Source: Bacteroidaceae bacterium | GTDB lineage: Bacteria; Bacteroidota; Bacteroidia; Bacteroidales; Bacteroidaceae | DNA: 64,000 nucleotides | Direction: 5' to 3' | NCBI GenBank assembly: GCA_017522785.1 | Contig: JAFWYF010000006.1 | Location: forward strand, 62,001-126,000 | Shown: one piece after another, positions 26,937 through 35,476 of the stretch | Numbering within the stretch: position 1 is the stretch's first letter | Layout of the letters: each line of letters begins with the position of its first letter | Program-made: the position numbers and the translations under genes | The notes under the pieces: generated by a model | Seen by the model: only the letters and a program-made list of their open reading frames with translations | Databases searched by the model: none | Told to the model about the DNA's origin: nothing

Positions 26937-29900
26937 ATGAGGAATTATAAATTTGTAAACAATACTTGTGGTTGGCTAACATTCCTTATTGCAGCAATTA
27001 CATACTGTTTGACCGTTGAGCCTACTGCGAGTTTTTGGGATTGCCCGGAATTTATCCTGTCGGGTAATAAATTAGAGGTGGGACACCCACCCGGTGCACC
27101 ATTTTTTATGCTTACAGCAAACCTGTTCTCGGCTTTTGCTTCACCCGATAAGGTGGCATATATGGTGAATATAATGTCTGCACTGCTTAGTGCTGCCGGT
27201 ATTATGTTCCTCTTTTGGAGTATTACACACCTTGTGCGCAAACTCATTGCTCCTAAAATCGAAGAGATGACAATCTCTCAAATGATAACAATAATTGGTT
27301 CCGGTTTGGTTGGAGCTTTGGCATACACATGGAGCGATACCTACTGGTTCAGTGCTGTCGAAGGAGAGGTTTATGGCTATTCTTCGCTGTTTACTGCGGT
27401 TGTTTTTTGGTTGATATTGAAATGGGAAGAGAATGCCGATGAACCGCACAGCGACCGTTGGTTGGTATTAATAGCCTACCTCGTTGGTTTGTCTATTGGT
27501 GTTCACCTTCTTAATCTTTTGTGTATACCTGCAATAGTGCTGGTTGTATATTACAAAAGAAAACCCAATGCAGGCATAAAAGGTTCTATTATAGCACTAT
27601 TCTTGTCTATGGTGCTTGTGGCTGTAGTATTGTATGGAATAGTTCCCGGTGTTGTGAAAGTTGGTGGTTGGTTTGAACTTTTGTTTGTTAATACTTTTGG
27701 TCTCTCTTTCAATACAGGTCTCATAATATATCTGATATTACTTTTGGGAGTACTCTTGTGGGGCGTCTATGAGAGCGAGAAGGGTGCCAACCGTAGAAAT
27801 CTTGTAATAGCTTTCGTTGCTTCTGTCGGTTTGATGGGTATACCTTTCTATGGGTACGGCGCAACAAGCATTGTTCTTGGCATAATAGCTCTTTCTGTGC
27901 TTATATATCTGCTTTCCATCAAAATTAAAAAGGAGTATTTGCTGAATATTCGCTTACTTAATACCTCGTTGCTGTGCATGCTGTTAATAATGGTAGGATA
28001 TTCATCCTATGCGCTCATAGTGGTACGTTCATCTGCCAACCCACCTATGGACCAGAATTCTCCCGAGGATATATTCTCATTAGGTAAATATTTGGGTCGC
28101 GAGCAGTATGGTACTCGTCCTTTGTTTTATGGAAAAGCATTCTGTTCAGAACTTAAATACGAGGATGTAGATGGAATTTATGCAAGAGCGGTAACAGTAG
28201 ATGGAGCTCCTATTTATGCTCCTAAAGAGAAAGCTACACCCGACGAAAAGGATAGTTACGAGCTACTAGGACACGATTATGAATATGTGTACGAGCAGAA
28301 TATGCTTTTCCCTCGTATGTACGACGAGAAGTATGCATCCTATGGCCCTCAAGGAATAAATTTGTATGAGCAGTGGGTTGGCGACAAAATCGGTGGAAAA
28401 GGAAAAAGAAGAGAAGGCGAAGTAGTTATGCCTACACAGTGGGATAATCTGCGATTCTTTATTAATTATCAGATAAACCACATGTATTGGAGATATTTCA
28501 TGTGGAATTTCGTTGGTCGTCAGAACGATTTGCAGAGTCGTAACGGAGAGATGGACAGAGGCAACTGGATTACCGGTATATCATTTATTGATAATATCCT
28601 TGTTGGAAATCAAGAACACCTTCCTACAGCTCTCAAAGAGAATAAAGGGCGCAATGTATTCTTTGCTTTGCCACTAATATTGGGCCTATTAGGAATTTTC
28701 TGGCAATGGAATAATGGTGGTACCGGAAAACGCCAATTCTGGGTGGTTTTCTTCTTGTTCTTCATGACAGGTCTTGCAATTGTGCTCTATCTTAACCAAA
28801 AACCATTGGAGCCTCGTGAGCGTGATTATGCTTATGCAGGTTCATTCTATGCCTTTGCAATTTGGATAGGAATGGGTGTTGCTGCAATTACTGAATGGTT
28901 TAAAAAGAGAAATGCCATATTAAGCAGTGCTGTTTCACTACTCTGTTTGTTGGTACCTGTACAAATGGTTTCTCAAACGTGGGATGACCACGACCGTAGT
29001 GGCAGATACGCTTGTCGCGATTTTGGACAGAACTACCTTAATTCAATGCCCGAAGAGGGTAACCCAATAATATTCACATGTGGCGATAACGATACATTCC
29101 CACTTTGGTATAGCCAAGAGGTTGAGGGTGTACGCACCGATTCTCGTGTATGTAACTTGTCGTATCTGCAAACCGATTGGTATATCGACCAGATGCGTCG
29201 TCCTGCATACGACTCGCCATCAATTCCAATAAAATGGGAACGTATAGATTACGCCGGTAATCAGAATGAATATGTTAGAATTCAGGCAAATGTAAAAGAA
29301 AGTATCCTGAAATTGTATGAGCAAGATCCCGAAAAGTATAAGGCAATATGGGGCGAAAATCCTTTTGAGGTAAAAAACATAATGAAATATTGGGTTTGTT
29401 CCGACAATGAGAAATTTCATTATATACCGACAGATGTTCTTTACATTGAGATTGACCCTGCTGCTGTAAAACGTTCAGGAATGGTCATCCCCGAGGAGTA
29501 TAGCGACTCTATGCCTAAATATATGGAGATATCGTTGAAAGGTCGTGGAGGTCTTACACGTGGCGACCTTATGTTGCTCGAGATGTTGTCCCAAACGAAC
29601 TGGGAGCGTCCACTCTATATGTCTATGACGGTTGGCGAGGATAACTATCTATCTTCGTTGAGTGATTTCTTTGTGCAGGAGGGATTGGCATATAGAATTA
29701 CTCCGTTTAATTGGACAAAATTAGGCTATAGCGAAGGTCGCGAGCATGTTGCCGACACAGAACATTTCTATCATAATGTAAAGAACCGTTTTAAGTTTGG
29801 TGGTCTCAAAGAGAATCCCAACTATTATGTTGATGAGACAATACAACGTATGATTTATACTCATCGTCGTCTGATGGCTTCATTGGCAACTCAGCTTATG

Positions 29901-30278
29901 CTCGAGGAAAAGAACGATAAAGCTCTTGAAATTCTTAACCTTGCCGAAGAGGAGTTGCCTTCGTCGATTGTTCCTCATGGAATGCTTGTAGGCGGTTTTG
30001 ATATGGCAAAATGCTATATGCAACTGGGTGTAAAGGATAAAGCAAAAGAGATTCTTTCACAAATGGCTGATGAACAGTTGGAGTATGTAAAATGGTATTG
30101 CAGCCTCGACAAGCGTCGTTTCGAGAATTCTGTTCAGGAGTCATACTTCTCTATGCAATTCCTTAAAGAGATTCTCGATCTTCTCGAAGAGGGTGGTGAG
30201 GATTATAAAGCCGAATTCTTTAAATATAACAAAGAGTTTGCCCTTCAATACCAACGTTGGCAATCTCGTATATCATAA
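26937..30278 (+). CDS. DUF2723 (TMEM260-like) giant membrane protein
   Basis: 1113 residues. The N-terminal 350 or so residues hold many membrane helices with the family signature VEPTASFWDCPEFI and GHPPGAPFF, a GT-C-like start with an Asp in the first loop. A second group of helices (about 575-685) and a long soluble part with a TPR-like end (about 990-1090) follow. The animal relative TMEM260 is a protein O-mannosyltransferase, so a role in protein O-glycosylation, which is widespread in Bacteroidota, is a fair inference. Its end is followed 11 bases later by the deacetylase gene and then queG. Confidence 0.88.
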   Translation: MRNYKFVNNTCGWLTFLIAAITYCLTVEPTASFWDCPEFILSGNKLEVGHPPGAPFFMLTANLFSAFASPDKVAYMVNIMSALLSAAGIMFLFWSITHLVRKLIAPKIEEMTISQMITIIGSGLVGALAYTWSDTYWFSAVEGEVYGYSSLFTAVVFWLILKWEENADEPHSDRWLVLIAYLVGLSIGVHLLNLLCIPAIVLVVYYKRKPNAGIKGSIIALFLSMVLVAVVLYGIVPGVVKVGGWFELLFVNTFGLSFNTGLIIYLILLLGVLLWGVYESEKGANRRNLVIAFVASVGLMGIPFYGYGATSIVLGIIALSVLIYLLSIKIKKEYLLNIRLLNTSLLCMLLIMVGYSSYALIVVRSSANPPMDQNSPEDIFSLGKYLGREQYGTRPLFYGKAFCSELKYEDVDGIYARAVTVDGAPIYAPKEKATPDEKDSYELLGHDYEYVYEQNMLFPRMYDEKYASYGPQGINLYEQWVGDKIGGKGKRREGEVVMPTQWDNLRFFINYQINHMYWRYFMWNFVGRQNDLQSRNGEMDRGNWITGISFIDNILVGNQEHLPTALKENKGRNVFFALPLILGLLGIFWQWNNGGTGKRQFWVVFFLFFMTGLAIVLYLNQKPLEPRERDYAYAGSFYAFAIWIGMGVAAITEWFKKRNAILSSAVSLLCLLVPVQMVSQTWDDHDRSGRYACRDFGQNYLNSMPEEGNPIIFTCGDNDTFPLWYSQEVEGVRTDSRVCNLSYLQTDWYIDQMRRPAYDSPSIPIKWERIDYAGNQNEYVRIQANVKESILKLYEQDPEKYKAIWGENPFEVKNIMKYWVCSDNEKFHYIPTDVLYIEIDPAAVKRSGMVIPEEYSDSMPKYMEISLKGRGGLTRGDLMLLEMLSQTNWERPLYMSMTVGEDNYLSSLSDFFVQEGLAYRITPFNWTKLGYSEGREHVADTEHFYHNVKNRFKFGGLKENPNYYVDETIQRMIYTHRRLMASLATQLMLEEKNDKALEILNLAEEELPSSIVPHGMLVGGFDMAKCYMQLGVKDKAKEILSQMADEQLEYVKWYCSLDKRRFENSVQESYFSMQFLKEILDLLEEGGEDYKAEFFKYNKEFALQYQRWQSRIS

Positions 30279-30289
30279 AAGGATTAAAA

Positions 30290-30901
30290 ATGTTTATAGA
30301 GCAGGTTCCTGAGTTTTTTCGAAATCTATATCCTAAAGCCTTATGGCGTATGGATCCTAACGAAAAAGCTATTTATCTTACTTTCGATGATGGCCCTATT
30401 CCGGTCATCACCCCATGGGTCGTGGACTTGCTCGGTAGATACAATATAAAGGCCACATTCTTTATGGTTGGCGATAATGTGCATAAATTCTCACAAGAGT
30501 ATATGCAGGTTGTAGAAAATGGACATAGAGTCGGAAATCACACGTTCAACCATTTGAAAGGGCTTTTTACATCGACAAAAGAGTACATAGAAAATGTCGA
30601 TCAGGCCGATGCTTTTATACATAGCAACCTTTTCCGTCCTCCTCATGGTATATTACGTAGGAGCCAATATTTGGAACTGAGTAAACGCTATCAGTTTGTA
30701 ATGTGGGACCTTGTTACACGCGATTATAGTTTCCGCTTATATGGTGGGGATGTTCTTGCAAACGTCAAGCGTTACACTCGTAATGGTTCTATAATAACCT
30801 TCCACGACTCTATGCGTAGCGAGAGTAATCTGCGCTACGCATTGCCACGTTCTATCGATTGGTTGTTAGAGCAAGGTTACACGTTTAAAGTTTTTGAGTA
30901 A
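30290..30901 (+). CDS. Polysaccharide deacetylase (NodB domain)
   Basis: 203 residues from the ATG at 30290; an earlier in-frame TTG (30257) overlaps the upstream gene and is unlikely. The NodB metal and catalytic motifs are visible: TFDDGP (motif 1), NHTFNH (motif 2, His-x3-His) and RPPHG (motif 3), followed by a C-terminal TFHDS. It has no signal peptide, so it would act in the cytoplasm or leave by an unknown route. Enzymes of this fold remove N-acetyl groups from peptidoglycan, chitin-like glycans or lipid-linked sugars. The stop overlaps the queG ATG (TAATG). Confidence 0.88.
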   Translation: MFIEQVPEFFRNLYPKALWRMDPNEKAIYLTFDDGPIPVITPWVVDLLGRYNIKATFFMVGDNVHKFSQEYMQVVENGHRVGNHTFNHLKGLFTSTKEYIENVDQADAFIHSNLFRPPHGILRRSQYLELSKRYQFVMWDLVTRDYSFRLYGGDVLANVKRYTRNGSIITFHDSMRSESNLRYALPRSIDWLLEQGYTFKVFE

Positions 30902-31818
30902 TGTTGCCACATGAACTATCGCAATTTATAAAAACCGAGGCTATCAGCCTCGGTTTTGCTGTTTGTGGTATAACAAAAGCAGAGCCTTTGCCAAGCGACA
31001 TAACAAGTTTCGTAGATGATTGGCTCGATAAGGGGATGCATGGTGCAATGTCCTATATGGAACGTAATAGGGATAAACGTTACAATCCAGCTCTGCTCGT
31101 TCCGGAGTGCTGTAGTATAATATGTGTTGCATTAAACTATTATCCTTCTGTTATACAGGAAGATACCCCACACTTGTCGCGCTATGCTCTGGGTAATGAT
31201 TATCATAAAATTGTGAAAGACAAGTTATATCTTTTGCTACAAAAAATGAGTTCAGTTGTAAAGGTAAACGGTCGTCCATTCTGCGACTCGGCACCTGTCA
31301 TGGAGCGTTATTGGGCAAAGCAATCGGGTTTGGGGTGGATAGGTAAAAATCACCAACTGATTATTCCAAAGGCCGGTACACATTTTTTTTTGGGAGAACT
31401 GTTTGTTGATGTTGAATTGGAATATGACAAACCTTTTGAGAAAGAGTTCTGTGGAAATTGTGATGCATGCTTTCGTAATTGCCCTACAGGCGCACTAAGT
31501 GTAGACGGTTTTGATGCACGCCGTTGTTTGTCGTATCTCACAATAGAGCATCGTGAAGAACTCCCCGATGGAATCGGCAAAAAAATGGGGAATTGCATCT
31601 ATGGTTGCGATAAGTGCCATAGTTGTTGCCCACATAACCGTTTTGCATTGCCAAGTCTTGAGCCATCTTTTGTTCCCAAGAGAGAACTGCTGGATATGCA
31701 GGGCAATGATTGGAAAAATCTATCAAAAGATAAATATAAGGAACTTTTTAGGGATAGTGCTGTAGAGCGTTGTGGATACGAACAACTAATGCGTAACATA
31801 AAATCGGCAATCGAATAG
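30901..31818 (+). CDS. queG: Epoxyqueuosine reductase
   Basis: 305 residues. QueG carries out the last step of queuosine synthesis, reducing epoxyqueuosine in tRNA with cobalamin and two 4Fe-4S clusters. The ferredoxin-like Cys sets are CGNCDACFRNCPTGAL and CDKCHSCCPHNRF; the catalytic Asp region is FCDSAPVMERYWA and the cofactor loop is GLGWIGKN. The protein is shorter than E. coli QueG (379 residues) because the C-terminal HEAT region is missing, as commonly in Bacteroidota. An inverted repeat lies in its first codons. Confidence 0.95.
   Translation: MLPHELSQFIKTEAISLGFAVCGITKAEPLPSDITSFVDDWLDKGMHGAMSYMERNRDKRYNPALLVPECCSIICVALNYYPSVIQEDTPHLSRYALGNDYHKIVKDKLYLLLQKMSSVVKVNGRPFCDSAPVMERYWAKQSGLGWIGKNHQLIIPKAGTHFFLGELFVDVELEYDKPFEKEFCGNCDACFRNCPTGALSVDGFDARRCLSYLTIEHREELPDGIGKKMGNCIYGCDKCHSCCPHNRFALPSLEPSFVPKRELLDMQGNDWKNLSKDKYKELFRDSAVERCGYEQLMRNIKSAIE
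30931..30957 (+). terminator. Perfect hairpin inside the first codons of queG
   Basis: A 12-bp perfect stem (AAAACCGAGGCT / AGCCTCGGTTTT) with a 3-base loop ends in TTTTGCTGTTTG. It looks like an intrinsic terminator, yet lies 30 bases inside queG and codes for KTEAISLGF. It may end most transcripts of the upstream operon and so lower queG expression. Confidence 0.55.
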
Positions 31819-31834
31819 TACGATTGCCGATTTT
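31801..31834 (+). terminator. Terminator of queG, overlapping its stop codon
   Basis: Stem AAATCGGCAATCG / CGATTGCCGATTT with T-rich end. The near-symmetric arms could also serve the convergent DUF5020 gene. Confidence 0.85.
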
Positions 31835-31859
31835 ATTATAACTATTTGTCTATATTATA

Positions 31860-32579
31860 TTAGAATGTCCATTTAGCGGCTAAAGTAGGTATGGCATAAA
31901 AACGATTGTTTTTACCATCAGTTGGCCACACCAAATTGTTACTAATCTCGAGTTCGGCACCTATGCTAAGCCCTAAATTGTCATCGACGCTTTCGAGTGC
32001 AGCTAAGTTAAACCAAAACTGTGGCTCACTGCTAACTACTATAGAACCATTTACACTTTCGTCGTAGGAAACGTCTGCATATCCACTGAATGAATAAAGT
32101 CCTTTGGCAAAATGCATACCCCAAACAGTTGTAACTTGCCATGCATGCTTAGTGCCAACCACTTGACGGGCTAAATACCTATAAAGTAATTGCAGAGAGA
32201 AAGTACGGCTAAAATCTTTGTTAGCCCAGTTATATGCACCTCCCAACAGATATGCATCGTTGTAGCTACCAGCTCCCGATAAACCTCCATTATACTCTAA
32301 ATGTATGGCAAGAGGTGGCTCCCAGAATCGTAGTTCGCGTGAAAACTCTGCATATACATTTTCCATCGTATTATTGCCAAGGTTGGCATCAACAAAGAAA
32401 TATGTACTCCCCCACTTGTCTGCTGCGAAATTTTCTATGGTTGCAGTAAGGTTAGAACGGTTCGATAACTCGTCGCCATAGATGTGAGAACCAAAATCGT
32501 AATGAAACTGAACATTCAATTGTGCATACATAGATATAGATGCACAAATAGCGATAATAGTAAATAAACCTCTTTTCAT
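31860..32579 (-). CDS. DUF5020 outer-membrane channel-like protein
   Basis: 239 residues with a signal peptide (to MYAQ) and alternating beta strands (LNVQFHYDFGSHIYG, YFFVDANLG) resembling Tsx-like nucleoside channels. It sits 6 bases downstream of a purine permease gene, so both are one operon. I infer that it is the outer-membrane pore for the same nucleobases or nucleosides. The last residues (LAAKWTF) end in Phe, as outer-membrane barrels do. Confidence 0.75.
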   Translation of the reverse strand: MKRGLFTIIAICASISMYAQLNVQFHYDFGSHIYGDELSNRSNLTATIENFAADKWGSTYFFVDANLGNNTMENVYAEFSRELRFWEPPLAIHLEYNGGLSGAGSYNDAYLLGGAYNWANKDFSRTFSLQLLYRYLARQVVGTKHAWQVTTVWGMHFAKGLYSFSGYADVSYDESVNGSIVVSSEPQFWFNLAALESVDDNLGLSIGAELEISNNLVWPTDGKNNRFYAIPTLAAKWTF

Positions 32580-32585
32580 AGTATG

Positions 32586-33869
32586 TTATAATATGAATTT
32601 CATTAAGAAGAATGCACCCAAGATATACATTCCTATTTTAACTTTCTTGAAATTGCCACTAAGCATGTTTATCAATATATAACTTAGATGACCAAGCACA
32701 ATTCCATCTGAAATGCTATATGACAGTGGCATAAAAATCATACATACAAAAGCCGGAATAGCCTCGGAGTAATCATTGAAATTCACCTTTAGAACCGAAG
32801 ACATCATCATAAGACCCACAAGAACCAAAACAGGCGCTGTCGCTGCTGCGGGAATTGCAAGGAACAATGGCGCAAAGAATAGTGCTACCAAGAAACAACA
32901 TCCTGTAACAAATGCGGTAAGACCACTGCGACCACCTTCGTTCACTCCGGCTGCACTCTCTACATAAACAGCAACGGTACTTGTACCCATAACTGCTCCG
33001 GCTGTGGTAGCAACAGAGTCTACCATAAATACCTCTTTTAATCGGGGTATTTTACCATCTTTAACCATGCCTGCGCGTGTGGTAACACCAATAACAGTTC
33101 CAATACAATCGAATAGGTCAACAAAGAGGAATGTAAATACAATTACAAGCATATCCTTTGTAAAAATGTGCGACCATTCGAATTTGCAGAATATTGGCTC
33201 TATCGAAGGGGGAATACTGAACACACCATCGAACTTTGTAACCCCCAAGGGAATACCTATAATTGTTGTAACCAGAATACCAAAGAGTAGTGCGCCTTTT
33301 ATGTTTTTTACTAAAAGAACCGATGTTATTACAATACCTATGACACCTAAAAGTGCAGAACCCGATGTCAAACTGCCAAGAGCAACCAAGGTGGCATCGT
33401 TGTTTACTATAATTCCGGCACTCTTCAATCCTATGAATGCAATATAAAGTCCTATACCGGCGCTGATAGAATTTTTTAATGTGTTGGGTAGAACATAAAC
33501 AATTTTCTCACGTAGGTTGGTAACGGTCAAAAGGATGAAAACCAAACCTTCTAGGAACACTGCTGTGAGAGCGAATTGCCATGAGTAACCCATGACCATA
33601 CACACTGTATAGGCAAAAAATGCATTCAACCCCATTCCGGGAGCAAGAGCCAACGGCAGTTTAGCATAAACTCCCATGAATATTGTCGCCAATGCCGACA
33701 TAACAACTGTTGTTGTAAATAAAGCTCCCTTGTCCATTCCTGTTTCACCGAGAATGTTCGGGTTTACAGCCAAAATATAGGCCATAGTGAGAAATGTGGT
33801 TACACCGGCCATTATCTCTGTGCGAGTATTTGTCTCGCGTGGGTCGTACCCAAAAACTTTTTTAAGCAT
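32586..33869 (-). CDS. NCS2 purine permease (AzgA/hypoxanthine-guanine-adenine type)
   Basis: 427 residues with 12-14 membrane helices. Features of the AzgA branch of NCS2 proton symporters are visible: NTRTEIMAGVTTFLTMAYIL near the N-terminus, ALAPGMGLNAFFAYTV in helix 3 and VFTFLFVDLFDCIGT. It takes up adenine, guanine or hypoxanthine. The downstream DUF5020 gene probably encodes the outer-membrane entry. Upstream TAAGTTTG gives a -7 box. Confidence 0.9.
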   Translation of the reverse strand: MLKKVFGYDPRETNTRTEIMAGVTTFLTMAYILAVNPNILGETGMDKGALFTTTVVMSALATIFMGVYAKLPLALAPGMGLNAFFAYTVCMVMGYSWQFALTAVFLEGLVFILLTVTNLREKIVYVLPNTLKNSISAGIGLYIAFIGLKSAGIIVNNDATLVALGSLTSGSALLGVIGIVITSVLLVKNIKGALLFGILVTTIIGIPLGVTKFDGVFSIPPSIEPIFCKFEWSHIFTKDMLVIVFTFLFVDLFDCIGTVIGVTTRAGMVKDGKIPRLKEVFMVDSVATTAGAVMGTSTVAVYVESAAGVNEGGRSGLTAFVTGCCFLVALFFAPLFLAIPAAATAPVLVLVGLMMMSSVLKVNFNDYSEAIPAFVCMIFMPLSYSISDGIVLGHLSYILINMLSGNFKKVKIGMYILGAFFLMKFIL

Positions 33870-33900
33870 CTGTTTTAATTTGTATTAAGTAATAGAAATG

Positions 33901-33928
33901 CAAACTTACATATTTTTTTAAATTACAA
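33901..33928 (-). promoter_or_regulatory. Promoter of the purine permease operon
   Basis: On the minus strand TAAGTTTG (33901-33908) fits the -7 consensus; TTG (33926-33928) lies 17 bases upstream, slightly closer than usual. The start codon is about 30 bases downstream. Confidence 0.5.
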
Positions 33929-33952
33929 TCTTTTTATGCCCGAAACAACCAT

Positions 33953-35326
33953 TCATTTGCAAAGAAGGGTGCATACTTTATCTTGCCACATGCGTACGGC
34001 ATGTGAGTTCATGGAATTCTGATTGAATATAACAAAAGCCAAAGTGTGCCCATTGGTGGCTTGAACATACCCCGCCAGAGTACATACACCTTTCACCGTT
34101 CCTGTTTTTGCATGTATCTTTTTGTATGCACTACTATTTTTTGTTCTGTGTTTCATTGTTCCACTTACTCCCGAAACAGGTAGCGATTTATATATTACAT
34201 CAAAAATATCGGAATTGTGATATGCGTGACGTAGTACCTTAATCAACATTTCTGCCGATAGATAGTTGTACAATGAAAGTCCGGAACCATCTGCAATATT
34301 ATATTCTGTTTCTGCTTTTATTGTATAATCGAGGAATGCTTTAATAATCTCGGGCCCCATCTTTTGGTGCACCGGGCGCTCTCCAAATAGCGCTCCCAGA
34401 TGGTAAGTTAGAGCCTCTGCACACAAATTGTTGCTCTCCATGAGTGCCTCGTGAATTACATCTGCTATCGGTTGTTCTGTTTGGTGGAGTAAAGTTGCAT
34501 CAGTTGGTGTTTCGGCAAATGCGCAATGTTTTATATCAACTTCTTTTTCAGAAAGGCGCTCTTTTGCGACGGTAATAAAATAATTTTGTGAGGAATATAA
34601 ATTCATCTTCTCGCTTTTGGGTGCATTGCAGTCGCCACGTAGGCGTATAGTGTTGCAGTTCTCTAGCCAATCACGTAATATGGTAAATTTGCTACCACTA
34701 TCTACATAACTGACAGCCTCATTTACAATTGTGTAAAAAGCCGATTTTGGAGTACATTCAACAATTGGTGGCTCGCCTTTGCTCGAAGGTTTTGCCGAAA
34801 CCTCGACACAACCTCCACATAGCATTAATGGAGAAATATACGGTTGAAACTCCCATGGAGTGTCATCCCACGACCATCCCGGCCCCCAATAGACCGAATC
34901 CATAAATGTGCAATCGGCAAAAAGTGTGTCTACTGAAATCTTCTTGGGAATGGTTGCAAGCATATCCAATAAATCATCTTCATTAAACAGTGGGTCTATC
35001 TCGCCTTTTATGTATAGATTTGTTCCACCCGAAATATTTTTCTTCTCATATAACGATGTCTTTATTGTGTAATCGCGTCCTAATCGCTCGAGTGCAACAA
35101 CCGAGGTTAGCAATTTTAGCGACGATGCTGGGCGACATAATTTGTTTTCTCTATATGTGTACAACATGCTGTCTGCATCTAGGTCGTATATGGCCAGTGA
35201 AACGTCGCTGTCATGAAAAAGAGTATCTTTCAGCAAGAAGTCAATGCTTTTTGAAAGGCTTTGTGCAAAAACCGACGTATATAGAAAAAATGTGATGAAA
35301 ACAGTTGATATTGTTTTAGTAATCAT
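33953..35326 (-). CDS. dacB: D-alanyl-D-alanine carboxypeptidase/endopeptidase (PBP4)
   Basis: The start at 35326 gives 457 residues with a proper signal peptide (ITKTISTVFITFFLYTSVFA); an earlier ATG adds 15 residues that would block it. The class C PBP active-site motifs are SSLK (about S68-K71), SNN (in LMESNNLCAE) and KTG (HAKTGTVKG). These periplasmic enzymes trim or cut peptide cross-links in peptidoglycan. It has a long insertion domain between the first and second motif, usual for the PBP4 group. It is divergent from nadB. Confidence 0.9.
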   Translation of the reverse strand: MITKTISTVFITFFLYTSVFAQSLSKSIDFLLKDTLFHDSDVSLAIYDLDADSMLYTYRENKLCRPASSLKLLTSVVALERLGRDYTIKTSLYEKKNISGGTNLYIKGEIDPLFNEDDLLDMLATIPKKISVDTLFADCTFMDSVYWGPGWSWDDTPWEFQPYISPLMLCGGCVEVSAKPSSKGEPPIVECTPKSAFYTIVNEAVSYVDSGSKFTILRDWLENCNTIRLRGDCNAPKSEKMNLYSSQNYFITVAKERLSEKEVDIKHCAFAETPTDATLLHQTEQPIADVIHEALMESNNLCAEALTYHLGALFGERPVHQKMGPEIIKAFLDYTIKAETEYNIADGSGLSLYNYLSAEMLIKVLRHAYHNSDIFDVIYKSLPVSGVSGTMKHRTKNSSAYKKIHAKTGTVKGVCTLAGYVQATNGHTLAFVIFNQNSMNSHAVRMWQDKVCTLLCK

Positions 35327-35419
35327 GTTGAAAACCCGGTTGTGAAAAATAATTTTGGTAAAACTACTCAATATTTATCTAATTCTTGCCACAAGATGCT
35401 TTTTTCTTTATGTTTTTTG

Positions 35420-35427
35420 TATTTTTG
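35420..35427 (+). promoter_or_regulatory. -7 box of nadB
   Basis: TATTTTTG fits TAnnTTTG, 49 bases before the nadB ATG. The -33 element is unclear. Confidence 0.4.
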
Positions 35428-35476
35428 CATCGTTGTCGTGCCAATAAATGGTGTAGCAACAAAATAAAAGACGAAT

